Translations under genes and position numbers: made by a program
Assembly (NCBI RefSeq): GCF_025751495.1
Contig: NZ_JAOWKZ010000001.1
Coordinates: forward strand, 379,920-443,919
DNA: 64,000 bases
Direction: 5' to 3'
Source of the DNA: Albidovulum litorale
GTDB taxonomy: Bacteria > Pseudomonadota > Alphaproteobacteria > Rhodobacterales > Rhodobacteraceae
Shown here: piece by piece, positions 56,679-64,000 of the stretch
Layout: every line of letters starts with the position of its first letter
Numbering within the stretch: position 1 is the stretch's first letter
Notes under the pieces: generated by a model
Told to the model about the DNA's origin: nothing
The model's database searches: none
Seen by the model: the letters and a program-made list of their open reading frames with translations, nothing else

Positions 56679-56972
56679 TCAAGTTTTGCGATGCTTCCAA
56701 TCAAGCAGTGTTTCAATCACCGCTGCCATCGCTTCCAGATAACGTGTGTCTGACTGAAATGGCTCTGTAACTTTGGCAGCTTTGCCCATGACGGCCCCGG
56801 CAAGACTGCCATTCCCCCAGAACGGATGCGACCGGCCCTTATGCTTGCGGTACAAGTCCGCCGCATGGGCGCATTCCAGAACCCGAACGATCTCGGAAAT
56901 GCGGCAGGCAGGCGGCAGATCGACAACCGCCCTTGCTAAAGCGATCACATCGCCATGCGTAACTTGCCGCAT
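56679..56972 (-). CDS. Small GTA-linked protein (DUF7742-like)
   Basis: A 97-residue protein starting at MRQVTHGDVIALARAVVDL. It starts 4 nt after the stop of the DUF2793 gene. The only clear pattern is a helical protein with ECAHAADLYRKHKGRSHPFWGNGSLAGAVMG, which I recall from small proteins that lie directly after the GTA tail genes in Rhodobacterales. Function is unknown. The longer open frame upstream overlaps the DUF2793 gene out of frame and is not used. Confidence 0.75.
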   Translation of the reverse strand: MRQVTHGDVIALARAVVDLPPACRISEIVRVLECAHAADLYRKHKGRSHPFWGNGSLAGAVMGKAAKVTEPFQSDTRYLEAMAAVIETLLDWKHRKT

Positions 56973-56976
56973 GTCA

Positions 56977-57687
56977 TCACAAGTCCGGCAGGGCGAGTTC
57001 CAGGTAATGGACGGCGATCCGCACTTCGCCACTGGCAAAATTTCCACCCTCAGCATCAAGCTGCATCGCCTCGGGCACATAGAATGTCGTGGGCTGTCCC
57101 AGCACTCCACGCGCCCATGACCCGGCTGCAAGGCCAAGGCCCGAACCATATCGCCCGACCGCCCCGGGATTGCCGAGTGACCACCCCGTGAGCGTGCCGG
57201 TGATGTCCACTGTGACGCGTGCGGTCGCCCCGAACACCACGGCATTCGAGGGGATGACAACCATCGTTGTCGAAACCGGTCCTGCGGCTATCACATGATC
57301 GATTTCCGCGACTTTCAGCGACAGTCCCGCATTCTTGGGCGATAGGGTCGCCATCCCGATCCGCCATGCAGCGCCGTCATACAAAGCAGTGCCGCCCTCA
57401 TCCAGAATCGCAGCGTGCCAGCCGCGCTTAGGATCAGCAAACTCCCAACCACCATTGGTGCCGATGGCAATCTTGCCGTCCTGCCCCGACCATTCGTTAA
57501 CCGCGCCGACCGGCACACCATAGCAGGCCCCGTCGATAACGATCGCCGGTGGCAGGGCGACACTCTTCGAGATCAGCACAAGCTGCACAAGCCCGTCGAG
57601 CCGCGCCATCCCCTCGTTTACGGTCACATGTTTCTGCGCCTGCGCCGGTTGCAACAGCGGCAGGCCAAGCTGGTTGGTATTAGGCAT
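56977..57687 (-). CDS. DUF2793 protein at the end of the GTA cluster
   Basis: A 236-residue protein of the DUF2793 type. The first half has LGLPLLQPAQAQKHVTVNEGMARLDGLVQLVLIS, then ACYGVPVGAVNEWSGQDGKIA and WEFADPKRGWHAAILDEG, the conserved core. The second half is a beta-rich lectin-like part with TARVTVDITGTLTGWSLGNPGAVGRYGSGLGLAAGSWARG. DUF2793 is found in phage tail or spike proteins. In R. capsulatus the genes near this position encode head spikes (GhsA/GhsB), so a surface attachment role is inferred. Its start overlaps the end of gene g15 by 8 nt. Confidence 0.8.
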   Translation of the reverse strand: MPNTNQLGLPLLQPAQAQKHVTVNEGMARLDGLVQLVLISKSVALPPAIVIDGACYGVPVGAVNEWSGQDGKIAIGTNGGWEFADPKRGWHAAILDEGGTALYDGAAWRIGMATLSPKNAGLSLKVAEIDHVIAAGPVSTTMVVIPSNAVVFGATARVTVDITGTLTGWSLGNPGAVGRYGSGLGLAAGSWARGVLGQPTTFYVPEAMQLDAEGGNFASGEVRIAVHYLELALPDL

Positions 57688-60600
57688 TGACAGTGATCCT
57701 CCTGAAGGGTCCCGGCCCGAACGCATCGGACAACTGAGCCACATGAATTTCGAACGGCGCGGTCACAGCATCGGCGGCCTGCATCGCCGTTGTGTAAGTC
57801 CAGTTCGGCTGCGCCACGAACACCTCGCGCCGGATCAGAGAGCTTTCGACAACCCGGACGAGATACCGTTCAAGCGCCTCTCCCAATGGTACGTCCAGCC
57901 CTGACCAGCTATCCCCGTCAATCCGCGTGCGACGGACCCAGCTCACGCCCAGATCGCCCACCAGACCGCGCCGTGCCCGCAAATGAGCGGGTGACAGCGG
58001 CCTAAGACCGATCCCGGAAAACGCCTCGACCCGGTGGATGTAGGACGGATCATCATAAGCCCGCGTCGATGGGCCGATCCTGTAGTGCCGGGCCAGATCT
58101 CGCGCAGCCAGCGCCATATCGATCTGCTTCGGCGCACCGTTCATCAGGACCACATAGGACCCGATGGGCCAATTCGTAGGCATGACCGCATCTGTACCTG
58201 CCTGCCCCCTCAGCCGCATCGAAAGGTCATAGGTATCGGGACCAACCAGTACAGCATCGGCAAACTGGAAAAGTTCCCAATTGCTCGGCGAGCCATCGCC
58301 GATCGCCATCACATTGGCCCCGTTAAAAAGCTGGTCGGGACTGACAGAACTCAGATCGCCACCAGAAACCCTGACGCGCAGCGGCAGCCCCCGGTCCCAA
58401 AGCCCCGGCGCGGCGGCGTCTAGCGCTGTTTCCGTCTCGCCAATGACCGCACGGGTCGAAATCAGCCGGTTCAGCAGGTACCCCGCATCGGTGTCCGAAG
58501 AATATACCGCAGCAGAACCCGGCCAAGGCGTCGCGGTGACCGCCAAATGCGGTGCTTGGGGCGCCTCCTGGCCGGTCATGAGCGGCAGGTCCATGAACAG
58601 AGGAAAGACTGGAACCGGAGCGGCGAATTTGCGTGGTGTCACGCGTTCCTCAGCTTCGTCTGACGGTCCATAGACTGCCGGTTCCACCCTTACTGCTTCC
58701 AGCGCGATGGCCCCCGCCTGCTCGGCCCGGTCGATGCGGTAGCGTCCCGCCCCGCCAAGATCTACAACATCGCCGACCCCGAGATGACCCAGCGACGGCG
58801 GCAGCGCGAACCGCGCGCCATCCCGCGCTACCCGCGCCTCGGCCAGCCAGCGCTCGACGATCCGCAGCCCTTCGGACCGGGTCAGCGCCAGCACAAGTTC
58901 CGACTGTGCGATACCCAGCGCCGCTTCGTCGGGAAAAATCGCCTCGACCGAACGTGCCTCGTAATCGCCCTCGGCCTCGACATAGTTCAGGCGCACCCGC
59001 CCCGCGACCTCGGCCTCAGTCGCGCGAACCGTCTCGACCCAACCATCAGTTTCCTCGCTCACGGCAATGTCTGCGGCTCCGACATTTGCCTTGACCACAC
59101 CGTTCCGCATCCGGAACCGCATCAGACCATCCCGCTCCAGCGCCTCGAACCCATAGGCCAGCATCAGTGGTTGTAGTGCCGACCGCCCAGTCGTCACATC
59201 CGCCACCGAATAACCCCGGACAAGGCCGTAAAGCCCGTCCACGTCTATATCGTTCAGGTCCGAACGCGCACAAATCTCGGCCACCACGCTCGACAGGGGT
59301 TGCGCCGACACGCGCCCATTCATCCAATGCCCGCGGGCATAATTCTCGCCATCCGACCAAAGGTCTGAATTGGCCGGGAAATGGGGAAACGGCCTTGCAT
59401 CCCAGGCCCAGACATGGGCGCGGTCCATATCGATCATCGGCCCGCCATATTCGGTAGAAACGGGGTTCCTCTGGGGATCGCGCCAATAGTCGATGACCGC
59501 GCGCAGGTACTGCATCTGGATCAGGTCGTCGCGCCGACCGTTGGAATATACCGGCAAGCTGGATTCGGACGATTTGGGGTCGAGGAACTTGTTCGGCTCG
59601 TTCGTTCCCTTGTCGATGGCCGCGCAACCAAACTCCGTGAACCAGACCGGCTTCGACTGCGGGACCCACGGGCTCTGCACGCCTTTCACACCGGCTATAC
59701 GGTCGAAATGTTCGTTCTCCCACCAGGATCGGATGTCCTTGTAGCGCCACACCCAATCCTCGCCATATGCATCGTCGGTGATCGGCGTGCGGATCTGGGC
59801 ATCGCGATGGGCCTGACTGGAATAGAACCAGTCATAGCCCTCGCCGCCCTCGATATTGGCCTTCAGATACTCAAGGTTGTAGAGCGATCCCCAATGAGCA
59901 TCAGCATGGTCCTGCCCCTCGCGCCAATCCGACAGCGGCATGTAATTGTCGATGCCGATGAAATCGATGTTGGCATCCGCCCAGAGTGGGTCGAGGTGAT
60001 TGTAGAGATCGCCGGTTCCGTCCTGATAACCGGAATACTCAGTCCAGTCGGCAGCATAGCTGATCTTGACGGCGGGCCCGAGAATGCTCCGCACATCGGC
60101 TGCCAGGGCTCGCAGCGCCGCGACAGTGGGAAACGCATCCCCTGCACCGCGTATCTGCGTCAGCCCGCGCATTTCCGAACCAATACAGAACGCATCGACG
60201 CCACCAGCGGCGGCACAAAGATGCGCGTAATGCAGGATGAACCGGCGATAGGACCATTCGGCCGGTCCGGTGTAGGAAACCGTGGTGCCGGTGACAATGA
60301 AATCGGACGCCTGAGCAGTGCCAAAAAACGCCGCGACTTCGACATCCGCTGCCACCGTTCGGTCCGGCGTCCCCGCCCGACCCGGCGCAGCTGAAAGCGT
60401 GATCCGCCCCCGCCACGGCAAGGCAGGCTGGTCGGCAGCACCGGACCAAGGATCAAACAACCCGTTTCCAGCCAGCTGCTCCAACAGGATGAACGGATAA
60501 AAGACCACCGACTTGCCATCGGACTTCAACGACCCGATCGCTTCGATCACCGCCCGGTCCGCAGGCGTACCGCCGTAAATTGAACGCCCCGACGCATCAC

Positions 60601-61588
60601 GCGGCACTTCTTCAGCCGCTGCCCGTCCGATCCCACCAGCCCGCCACGGCATGCCGACACCATCGAAGCGCCTGTCTTCCACCTTCGGCTTCAGCGTACA
60701 ACGCCCACAGCGCAGATCGCCCCCGAACCACGAAACCACCAGCGATGCTGAACCGCAGCCCGGCAATTCCTCGCGCAATGCCTCCATGGACAGGACGAAA
60801 TCGGTCTTGCCACCCGGCGCGTGGATATTCGCCGACACATTCTGCCCGACACCCATGCTGAAATGCACCGGCGTCGTCGCAAGTGCGTATTCGCCCGTCC
60901 CCGGGACCAGCGCGACCCCACTCACACCCCGCGTCAGGTCCGGTTCCGCGTCGATCGCGTCGCCCTGCGCCGCCCGCAGGACCTCGAAACTGAACTGCGG
61001 CACCCGGTTGCCGAACCGCGACAGATCCAGGTCTTCGAAGACGATATAGGCCGTTCCGCGATAGGCCGGAACATTGCCCGCCCCCTCCACGGCCTCCATC
61101 TTCGGATCGGGCAACTGGTCTTCGGCCCCGCTATAGACACGCATCGTCACGTCGTCGCGGGATATCTCGATCCCATCCGCCCAGATGCGCCCCACCCGTG
61201 TGATCTCCCCTTCACAAAGCGCGACCGCGACGTTCACCGAATAGGAAAACTCCCGCACCGTCGGCTGCGACGGCGCGCCCTTGCCGCCGCCACCCGATGT
61301 GGTCACATGTTCGGTGAAGCGTGAAGCCCAGATCACCTGCCCGGCAATCCGCATCCGCCCCCAGACCTGTCCGACAGGCGCGCCCTCCGAAGCTGCCGTC
61401 AGCCGGAACCGGTCGATCCGCCCGGTTTCCACGGTGCGCGAGCCCGATCCCATCAGCCTCTGATCAATCGCCCGCCCCAGTGTTGCCCCGATCGCACGCC
61501 CGATGACCGCGCCCGAAAGACCGAGGATCGAACCGCCGAAACCGCCACCGATCGCGGCACCAGCGGCCGAAAGCAAAATGGTCGCCAT
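57680..61588 (-). CDS. GTA gene g15, host-interaction tail protein
   Basis: A 1302-residue GTA baseplate/tail protein. It starts with a Gly/Ala-rich helix (MATILLSAAGAAIGGGFGGS). A central GTA TIM-barrel-like domain is seen (about 420-720) with FCIGSEMRGLTQIRG, YAADWTEYSGY, DFIGIDNYMPLSDWREG and WFTEFGCAAIDKG, which resembles glycoside hydrolases. This is followed by phage-tail-like domains and a fibronectin-like C-terminal part. In RcGTA, g15 is the megatron-like hub protein. AAGGAGGG lies before the ATG. Confidence 0.93.
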   Translation of the reverse strand: MATILLSAAGAAIGGGFGGSILGLSGAVIGRAIGATLGRAIDQRLMGSGSRTVETGRIDRFRLTAASEGAPVGQVWGRMRIAGQVIWASRFTEHVTTSGGGGKGAPSQPTVREFSYSVNVAVALCEGEITRVGRIWADGIEISRDDVTMRVYSGAEDQLPDPKMEAVEGAGNVPAYRGTAYIVFEDLDLSRFGNRVPQFSFEVLRAAQGDAIDAEPDLTRGVSGVALVPGTGEYALATTPVHFSMGVGQNVSANIHAPGGKTDFVLSMEALREELPGCGSASLVVSWFGGDLRCGRCTLKPKVEDRRFDGVGMPWRAGGIGRAAAEEVPRDASGRSIYGGTPADRAVIEAIGSLKSDGKSVVFYPFILLEQLAGNGLFDPWSGAADQPALPWRGRITLSAAPGRAGTPDRTVAADVEVAAFFGTAQASDFIVTGTTVSYTGPAEWSYRRFILHYAHLCAAAGGVDAFCIGSEMRGLTQIRGAGDAFPTVAALRALAADVRSILGPAVKISYAADWTEYSGYQDGTGDLYNHLDPLWADANIDFIGIDNYMPLSDWREGQDHADAHWGSLYNLEYLKANIEGGEGYDWFYSSQAHRDAQIRTPITDDAYGEDWVWRYKDIRSWWENEHFDRIAGVKGVQSPWVPQSKPVWFTEFGCAAIDKGTNEPNKFLDPKSSESSLPVYSNGRRDDLIQMQYLRAVIDYWRDPQRNPVSTEYGGPMIDMDRAHVWAWDARPFPHFPANSDLWSDGENYARGHWMNGRVSAQPLSSVVAEICARSDLNDIDVDGLYGLVRGYSVADVTTGRSALQPLMLAYGFEALERDGLMRFRMRNGVVKANVGAADIAVSEETDGWVETVRATEAEVAGRVRLNYVEAEGDYEARSVEAIFPDEAALGIAQSELVLALTRSEGLRIVERWLAEARVARDGARFALPPSLGHLGVGDVVDLGGAGRYRIDRAEQAGAIALEAVRVEPAVYGPSDEAEERVTPRKFAAPVPVFPLFMDLPLMTGQEAPQAPHLAVTATPWPGSAAVYSSDTDAGYLLNRLISTRAVIGETETALDAAAPGLWDRGLPLRVRVSGGDLSSVSPDQLFNGANVMAIGDGSPSNWELFQFADAVLVGPDTYDLSMRLRGQAGTDAVMPTNWPIGSYVVLMNGAPKQIDMALAARDLARHYRIGPSTRAYDDPSYIHRVEAFSGIGLRPLSPAHLRARRGLVGDLGVSWVRRTRIDGDSWSGLDVPLGEALERYLVRVVESSLIRREVFVAQPNWTYTTAMQAADAVTAPFEIHVAQLSDAFGPGPFRRITVNA

Positions 61589-61600
61589 GCCGACCCTCCT

Positions 61601-62038
61601 TCAGGGAAATTCGAACCTCGCCACGACGCGGCGAAGCCAGGGGACGGAAAGCGGACTTTCCATAACGCCGTGCCCGGAATAGGCGTGAATGAAACTTGAG
61701 CGGCTACCGACGGCGGCTACCAACCCCAGATGCTTGGCGACGGCCCCTTCGCGCATCCGGAAAAGTAGAACCTCGCCCGCCGCCACCGCCCGGGCCGGAT
61801 CGCACGGCCGCAGATGGCGTCCCGCGGCCTGCCACAACCGCTCGATCCCTTCCGGTTCCGACCAGTCCTTCGTATAGGCAGGCATCGCTTCGGGCTCTGC
61901 ACCATAAAGCTCACGCCACACACCCCTGATCAGCCCCAGACAATCAGTTCCCGCCCCTTTTGCCGAGGCCTGATGCCGATAAGGCGTTCCGATCCAGGCC
62001 CGCGCGATTTCGACTGACTTGTGCCGAGATGCGCCCAT
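61601..62038 (-). CDS. GTA gene g14, NlpC/P60 peptidase
   Basis: A 145-residue cysteine peptidase of the NlpC/P60 fold. The catalytic Cys is in GAGTDCLGLIRGVW, with His in AKHLGLVA and SFIHAYSGHGV. In RcGTA this is the peptidoglycan peptidase of the tail tip that helps DNA pass the cell wall. The ATG at 62038 overlaps the g13 stop (ATGA type); a GTG one codon upstream is possible. Confidence 0.92.
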   Translation of the reverse strand: MGASRHKSVEIARAWIGTPYRHQASAKGAGTDCLGLIRGVWRELYGAEPEAMPAYTKDWSEPEGIERLWQAAGRHLRPCDPARAVAAGEVLLFRMREGAVAKHLGLVAAVGSRSSFIHAYSGHGVMESPLSVPWLRRVVARFEFP

Positions 62039-62925
62039 CACCGCCTGCTCCCGCCGTCATTGATAGCGGCCCCGACCGGATAGGACATAAGCCAGTCCTC
62101 GCCCGGAATGTCCGGAAAGCCACGGAAGTTATCGAGGTTGGCGAATTTCAGTCGGCAGGTATCCGCGCGCCTGTCACATCCCGCCTCAAGCCGAACCATG
62201 TCCCCAACAGCCGGGGCAGCCCCCAGCGCCTGCCACAGCTCGACCGTCCGGATATCGCCGGTGCCCAAACGGTCATTCTTGACCGCCCCGACCAATCCGG
62301 CCGCCTTCCCGGTCAGCACCCGGAACCGGCCCTTTTCGAACCACCGGTCGTCATAGCCGGTGAAATTCACGAACCGGAACACCCGCGCCTCCTCAATCTC
62401 TTCGACAGCGCGTTCCTCCGAAAAACCTAACTGGTTCAGATCGAATCTGCAGCGGCTGTCCCCCAGCACTGCCGAACACCGGGCGTGATATATCTGCCCC
62501 TGCTCTTGATTGAGCGCCTCCGCCAACCCGCGCAGTTCAGCGTTGAACGCGCCGCCTTTGCGCACGATCTCGCCCAATGTGCCGCGAAACTGCAGGGCAC
62601 GAACCGAGACATCGGCCCAATTGACCAGCCAGCCCCGGACCTCTGCCCCGTCAAAGCGCCCGCCAAGGATGTCCTCCTCGGTGATCGCCTCGGACTGAAG
62701 CGCGCCAAAGGCCTCGGTATTGTCAACCGACAGGCCCGTCGCCTGCTGGATCGCCTTCGCGGTCATGCCCGACCCGGCACGAAAGGTGATCCCCTCGAAA
62801 GCCAGATCGCGGTCGTGGTCGGTAAACCCCAGAACCGCCCCATCCTTGCGGGTCACCGCAAAGGCCCGCGCAAGCGTGGTGACGCCCGTGGCCAGATGAT
62901 CCTTCAACGCCTGGGGATAGGTCAA
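62038..62925 (-). CDS. GTA gene g13, DUF2163 tail hub protein
   Basis: A 295-residue protein of the DUF2163/phage hub type. It has LARAFAVTRKDGAVLGFTDHDRDLAFEGITF near the start, EDILGGRFDGAEVRGWLVNWAD and the C-terminal region with cysteines: CSAVLGDSRCRFDLNQLG and LEAGCDRRADTCRLKFANLDNFRGFPDIPG. Conserved cysteines and this last segment suggest a metal or Fe-S cluster site, as in the hub of the R. capsulatus GTA. The start is TTG at 62925 and overlaps the g12 stop (TTGA). Confidence 0.9.
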   Translation of the reverse strand: MTYPQALKDHLATGVTTLARAFAVTRKDGAVLGFTDHDRDLAFEGITFRAGSGMTAKAIQQATGLSVDNTEAFGALQSEAITEEDILGGRFDGAEVRGWLVNWADVSVRALQFRGTLGEIVRKGGAFNAELRGLAEALNQEQGQIYHARCSAVLGDSRCRFDLNQLGFSEERAVEEIEEARVFRFVNFTGYDDRWFEKGRFRVLTGKAAGLVGAVKNDRLGTGDIRTVELWQALGAAPAVGDMVRLEAGCDRRADTCRLKFANLDNFRGFPDIPGEDWLMSYPVGAAINDGGSRR

Positions 62926-63554
62926 AGCCGCACCTCCACCACCGGAACCTGCGGCACGTCGCCGGCCTGAAACGAGGCGACCGAGACCTGAATCCCGTCG
63001 GTATCAAAACGCACCGGCACGTCGAATTCGAATCCGGCTGTCACCCGTTCATCGACGGCGGGCGGGCTCGCAAAGGTGACGATCCCGGTCGCCACATCGA
63101 CCGTGAAATGGACGCCTTCCTGCAATTCGTCACCCTGCAAGCCGATACGCACCGTCCCCGCCACCGGTTTGCTAATATCCCGGCTCTGCGCCTGCGACCC
63201 GGACGCATAACTTTTCACAAGCTGATACTCCGCCCTCAAGCCGTCACCGATTCCGATCAGCTGATCTGCATAGGCGGGCGTGGCCGAGGCCGTGCAGGAT
63301 TTGTAATCCGCCCAGTCCTTCCAGCGAAAGCCGTTCAACTGCCCCTGCCGTGCCTCGAAAAACGCGATCAGCGCCCCGATATCGTCAAGGCTGCGCAGGC
63401 TTACCCCCGCATCATAACGGCGCCGCGACTGCGACCAGGGGGTATTGCGTTCCTCGAACCCGTTCGACAACTGCACCACTTCCGTGCGCCGCTCAGGCCC
63501 CCCGACCGAGCCGAAGCTGAGATTCGCTGGAAACCGCACCTCATGAAATGCCAT
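62922..63554 (-). CDS. GTA gene g12, DUF2460 distal tail protein
   Basis: A 210-residue phage distal tail protein (DUF2460). It starts with MAFHEVRFPANLSFGSVGGPERRTEVVQLSNGFEERN and has IAFFEARQGQLNGFRWKDWADYKSC, the family's key motif. In tail assemblies it forms a ring between the tail tube and the hub. GAGGAG lies 6 nt before the ATG at 63554. It ends with overlap into g13 and follows g11 by 10 nt. Confidence 0.92.
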   Translation of the reverse strand: MAFHEVRFPANLSFGSVGGPERRTEVVQLSNGFEERNTPWSQSRRRYDAGVSLRSLDDIGALIAFFEARQGQLNGFRWKDWADYKSCTASATPAYADQLIGIGDGLRAEYQLVKSYASGSQAQSRDISKPVAGTVRIGLQGDELQEGVHFTVDVATGIVTFASPPAVDERVTAGFEFDVPVRFDTDGIQVSVASFQAGDVPQVPVVEVRL

Positions 63555-63564
63555 GCCGCTCTCC

Positions 63565-64000
63565 TCACCGGTTTCTGTCGCCTCGGGCGAGCGCCCGGGC
63601 CATCTGCGCCGCAATCTGGCTCTGACTGCGGGCGAAGCCCTGCACATCGGGCGTCGTCACGTTCATGACAATGTTCACCGGCCGCCCGCCACCCGCCGCC
63701 TGAACGCCCAACCGCCCGTCGGCACCGCGCGCCAAGGGCATGATCGCCTCTGGCCCCGCCTCGCCCATCAGACCCCGACCATTCCGCATCGGGAACATTG
63801 TGGGCGAGGACACGACACCTCCCTTGGCAAAGGGCATCACCCTGCCTTGAGAAAAACTCCCACCCTTTTCGAAAGGAAAGAGCCCGCTCACCAACCCGTT
63901 GATGCCATTTGCAATCGCGCCCCCGACGGCATTCTGAATAGGCTGCAGCGCGGTGTTGTAGACGCTGTTCACAATCGTCTGCGCCACCTGTTTCAGCGCA
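63565..64000 (-). CDS. GTA gene g11, tail tape measure protein, 3' part
   Basis: This is the C-terminal part (about 145 residues) of the GTA tail tape measure protein; the gene continues past the right edge. It has the typical tail-tape C-terminal segment GRVMPFAKGGVVSSPTMFPM followed by GLMGEAGPEAIMPLARG, and helices NTALQPIQNAVGGAIANGINGLVSGLF. The protein sets tail length and is ejected with DNA. The rest of the GTA cluster (capsid, portal, terminase) would lie outside the window. Confidence 0.9.
   Translation of the reverse strand, partial: ALKQVAQTIVNSVYNTALQPIQNAVGGAIANGINGLVSGLFPFEKGGSFSQGRVMPFAKGGVVSSPTMFPMRNGRGLMGEAGPEAIMPLARGADGRLGVQAAGGGRPVNIVMNVTTPDVQGFARSQSQIAAQMARALARGDRNR

Noticed and set aside
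55790-64000. Ordinary prophage remnant at the right edge
   Set aside because: The gene order and products (g11-g15, then DUF2793, small gene, cysE) match the GTA of Rhodobacterales, with no integrase, repressor or att site in view.

Overview
The window is a GC-rich, gene-dense chromosomal segment of an alphaproteobacterium of the order Rhodobacterales (Rhodobacteraceae/Paracoccaceae). Evidence for this is the 3' half of a gene transfer agent (GTA) cluster of the Rhodobacter capsulatus type at the right edge, alphaproteobacterial SOS boxes (GTTC-N7-GTTC), a VPLPA-CTERM protein, a PdhB with its own lipoyl domain, and small proteins typical of the order. I cannot decide the genus. No rRNA, tRNA, CRISPR array, insertion sequence or prophage other than the GTA is visible.

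Layout. 1-6.9 kb: end of purL, a BolA-like protein and CGFS glutaredoxin, zapA with a coiled-coil partner, transketolase, and a ribosome-hibernation/cold-shock fusion protein. 7-9.4 kb: two tandem GAPDH genes separated by a 47-codon membrane microprotein, preceded by LacI-family-like operators. 9.4-15 kb: a VPLPA-CTERM protein, a three-gene valine degradation operon, a Crp/Fnr-type regulator and a DUF2892 protein. 15-26.5 kb: uvrA with an SOS box, a rhodanese, lpdA (E3), DUF924, an MFS transporter, queA and a giant AsmA/DUF3971 protein. 26.6-36 kb: bcp, DUF455, an M23 peptidase-bactofilin pair, and the wall block amiC-mrcA-prfB. 36-51 kb: mixed metabolism, including a corrinoid-protein activator (RACo family) alone, an Lrp/leucine-dehydrogenase-type divergent pair, a sirtuin, an SOS-box-controlled group on the minus strand, class I aldolase and an FtsB-like protein. 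51-55.8 kb: pdhABC and an asparaginase. 55.8-64 kb: cysE, two small GTA-linked genes, and GTA genes g15, g14, g13, g12 and the 3' part of g11, all on the minus strand.

How the parts connect. Central carbon metabolism is spread over tkt, gap x2, fba, pdhABC and lpdA. Two shared operator families appear to tie these loci together. A 14-mer like TGTTAGCGCTAACA lies before both gap genes (twice before the first) and, weaker, before fba. A second dyad, TAGTTT-N7-AACTACTTT, occurs with identical geometry 22-23 nt before lpdA and pdhA, which lie about 31 kb apart. SOS control is seen at uvrA and, unexpectedly, on the promoter of an isocitrate lyase/PEP mutase-like gene. Several genes end in a recurring element (core CTTTCTGTCCGGAAATACTC) that always reads in the sense direction of the gene just finished.

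Most of the window is ordinary core genome. I found no clearly new multi-gene system. The most interesting signals are regulatory (shared operators, the unexpected SOS promoter, the dispersed 3' element), plus the microprotein between the GAPDH genes and the two small genes at the GTA tail end.
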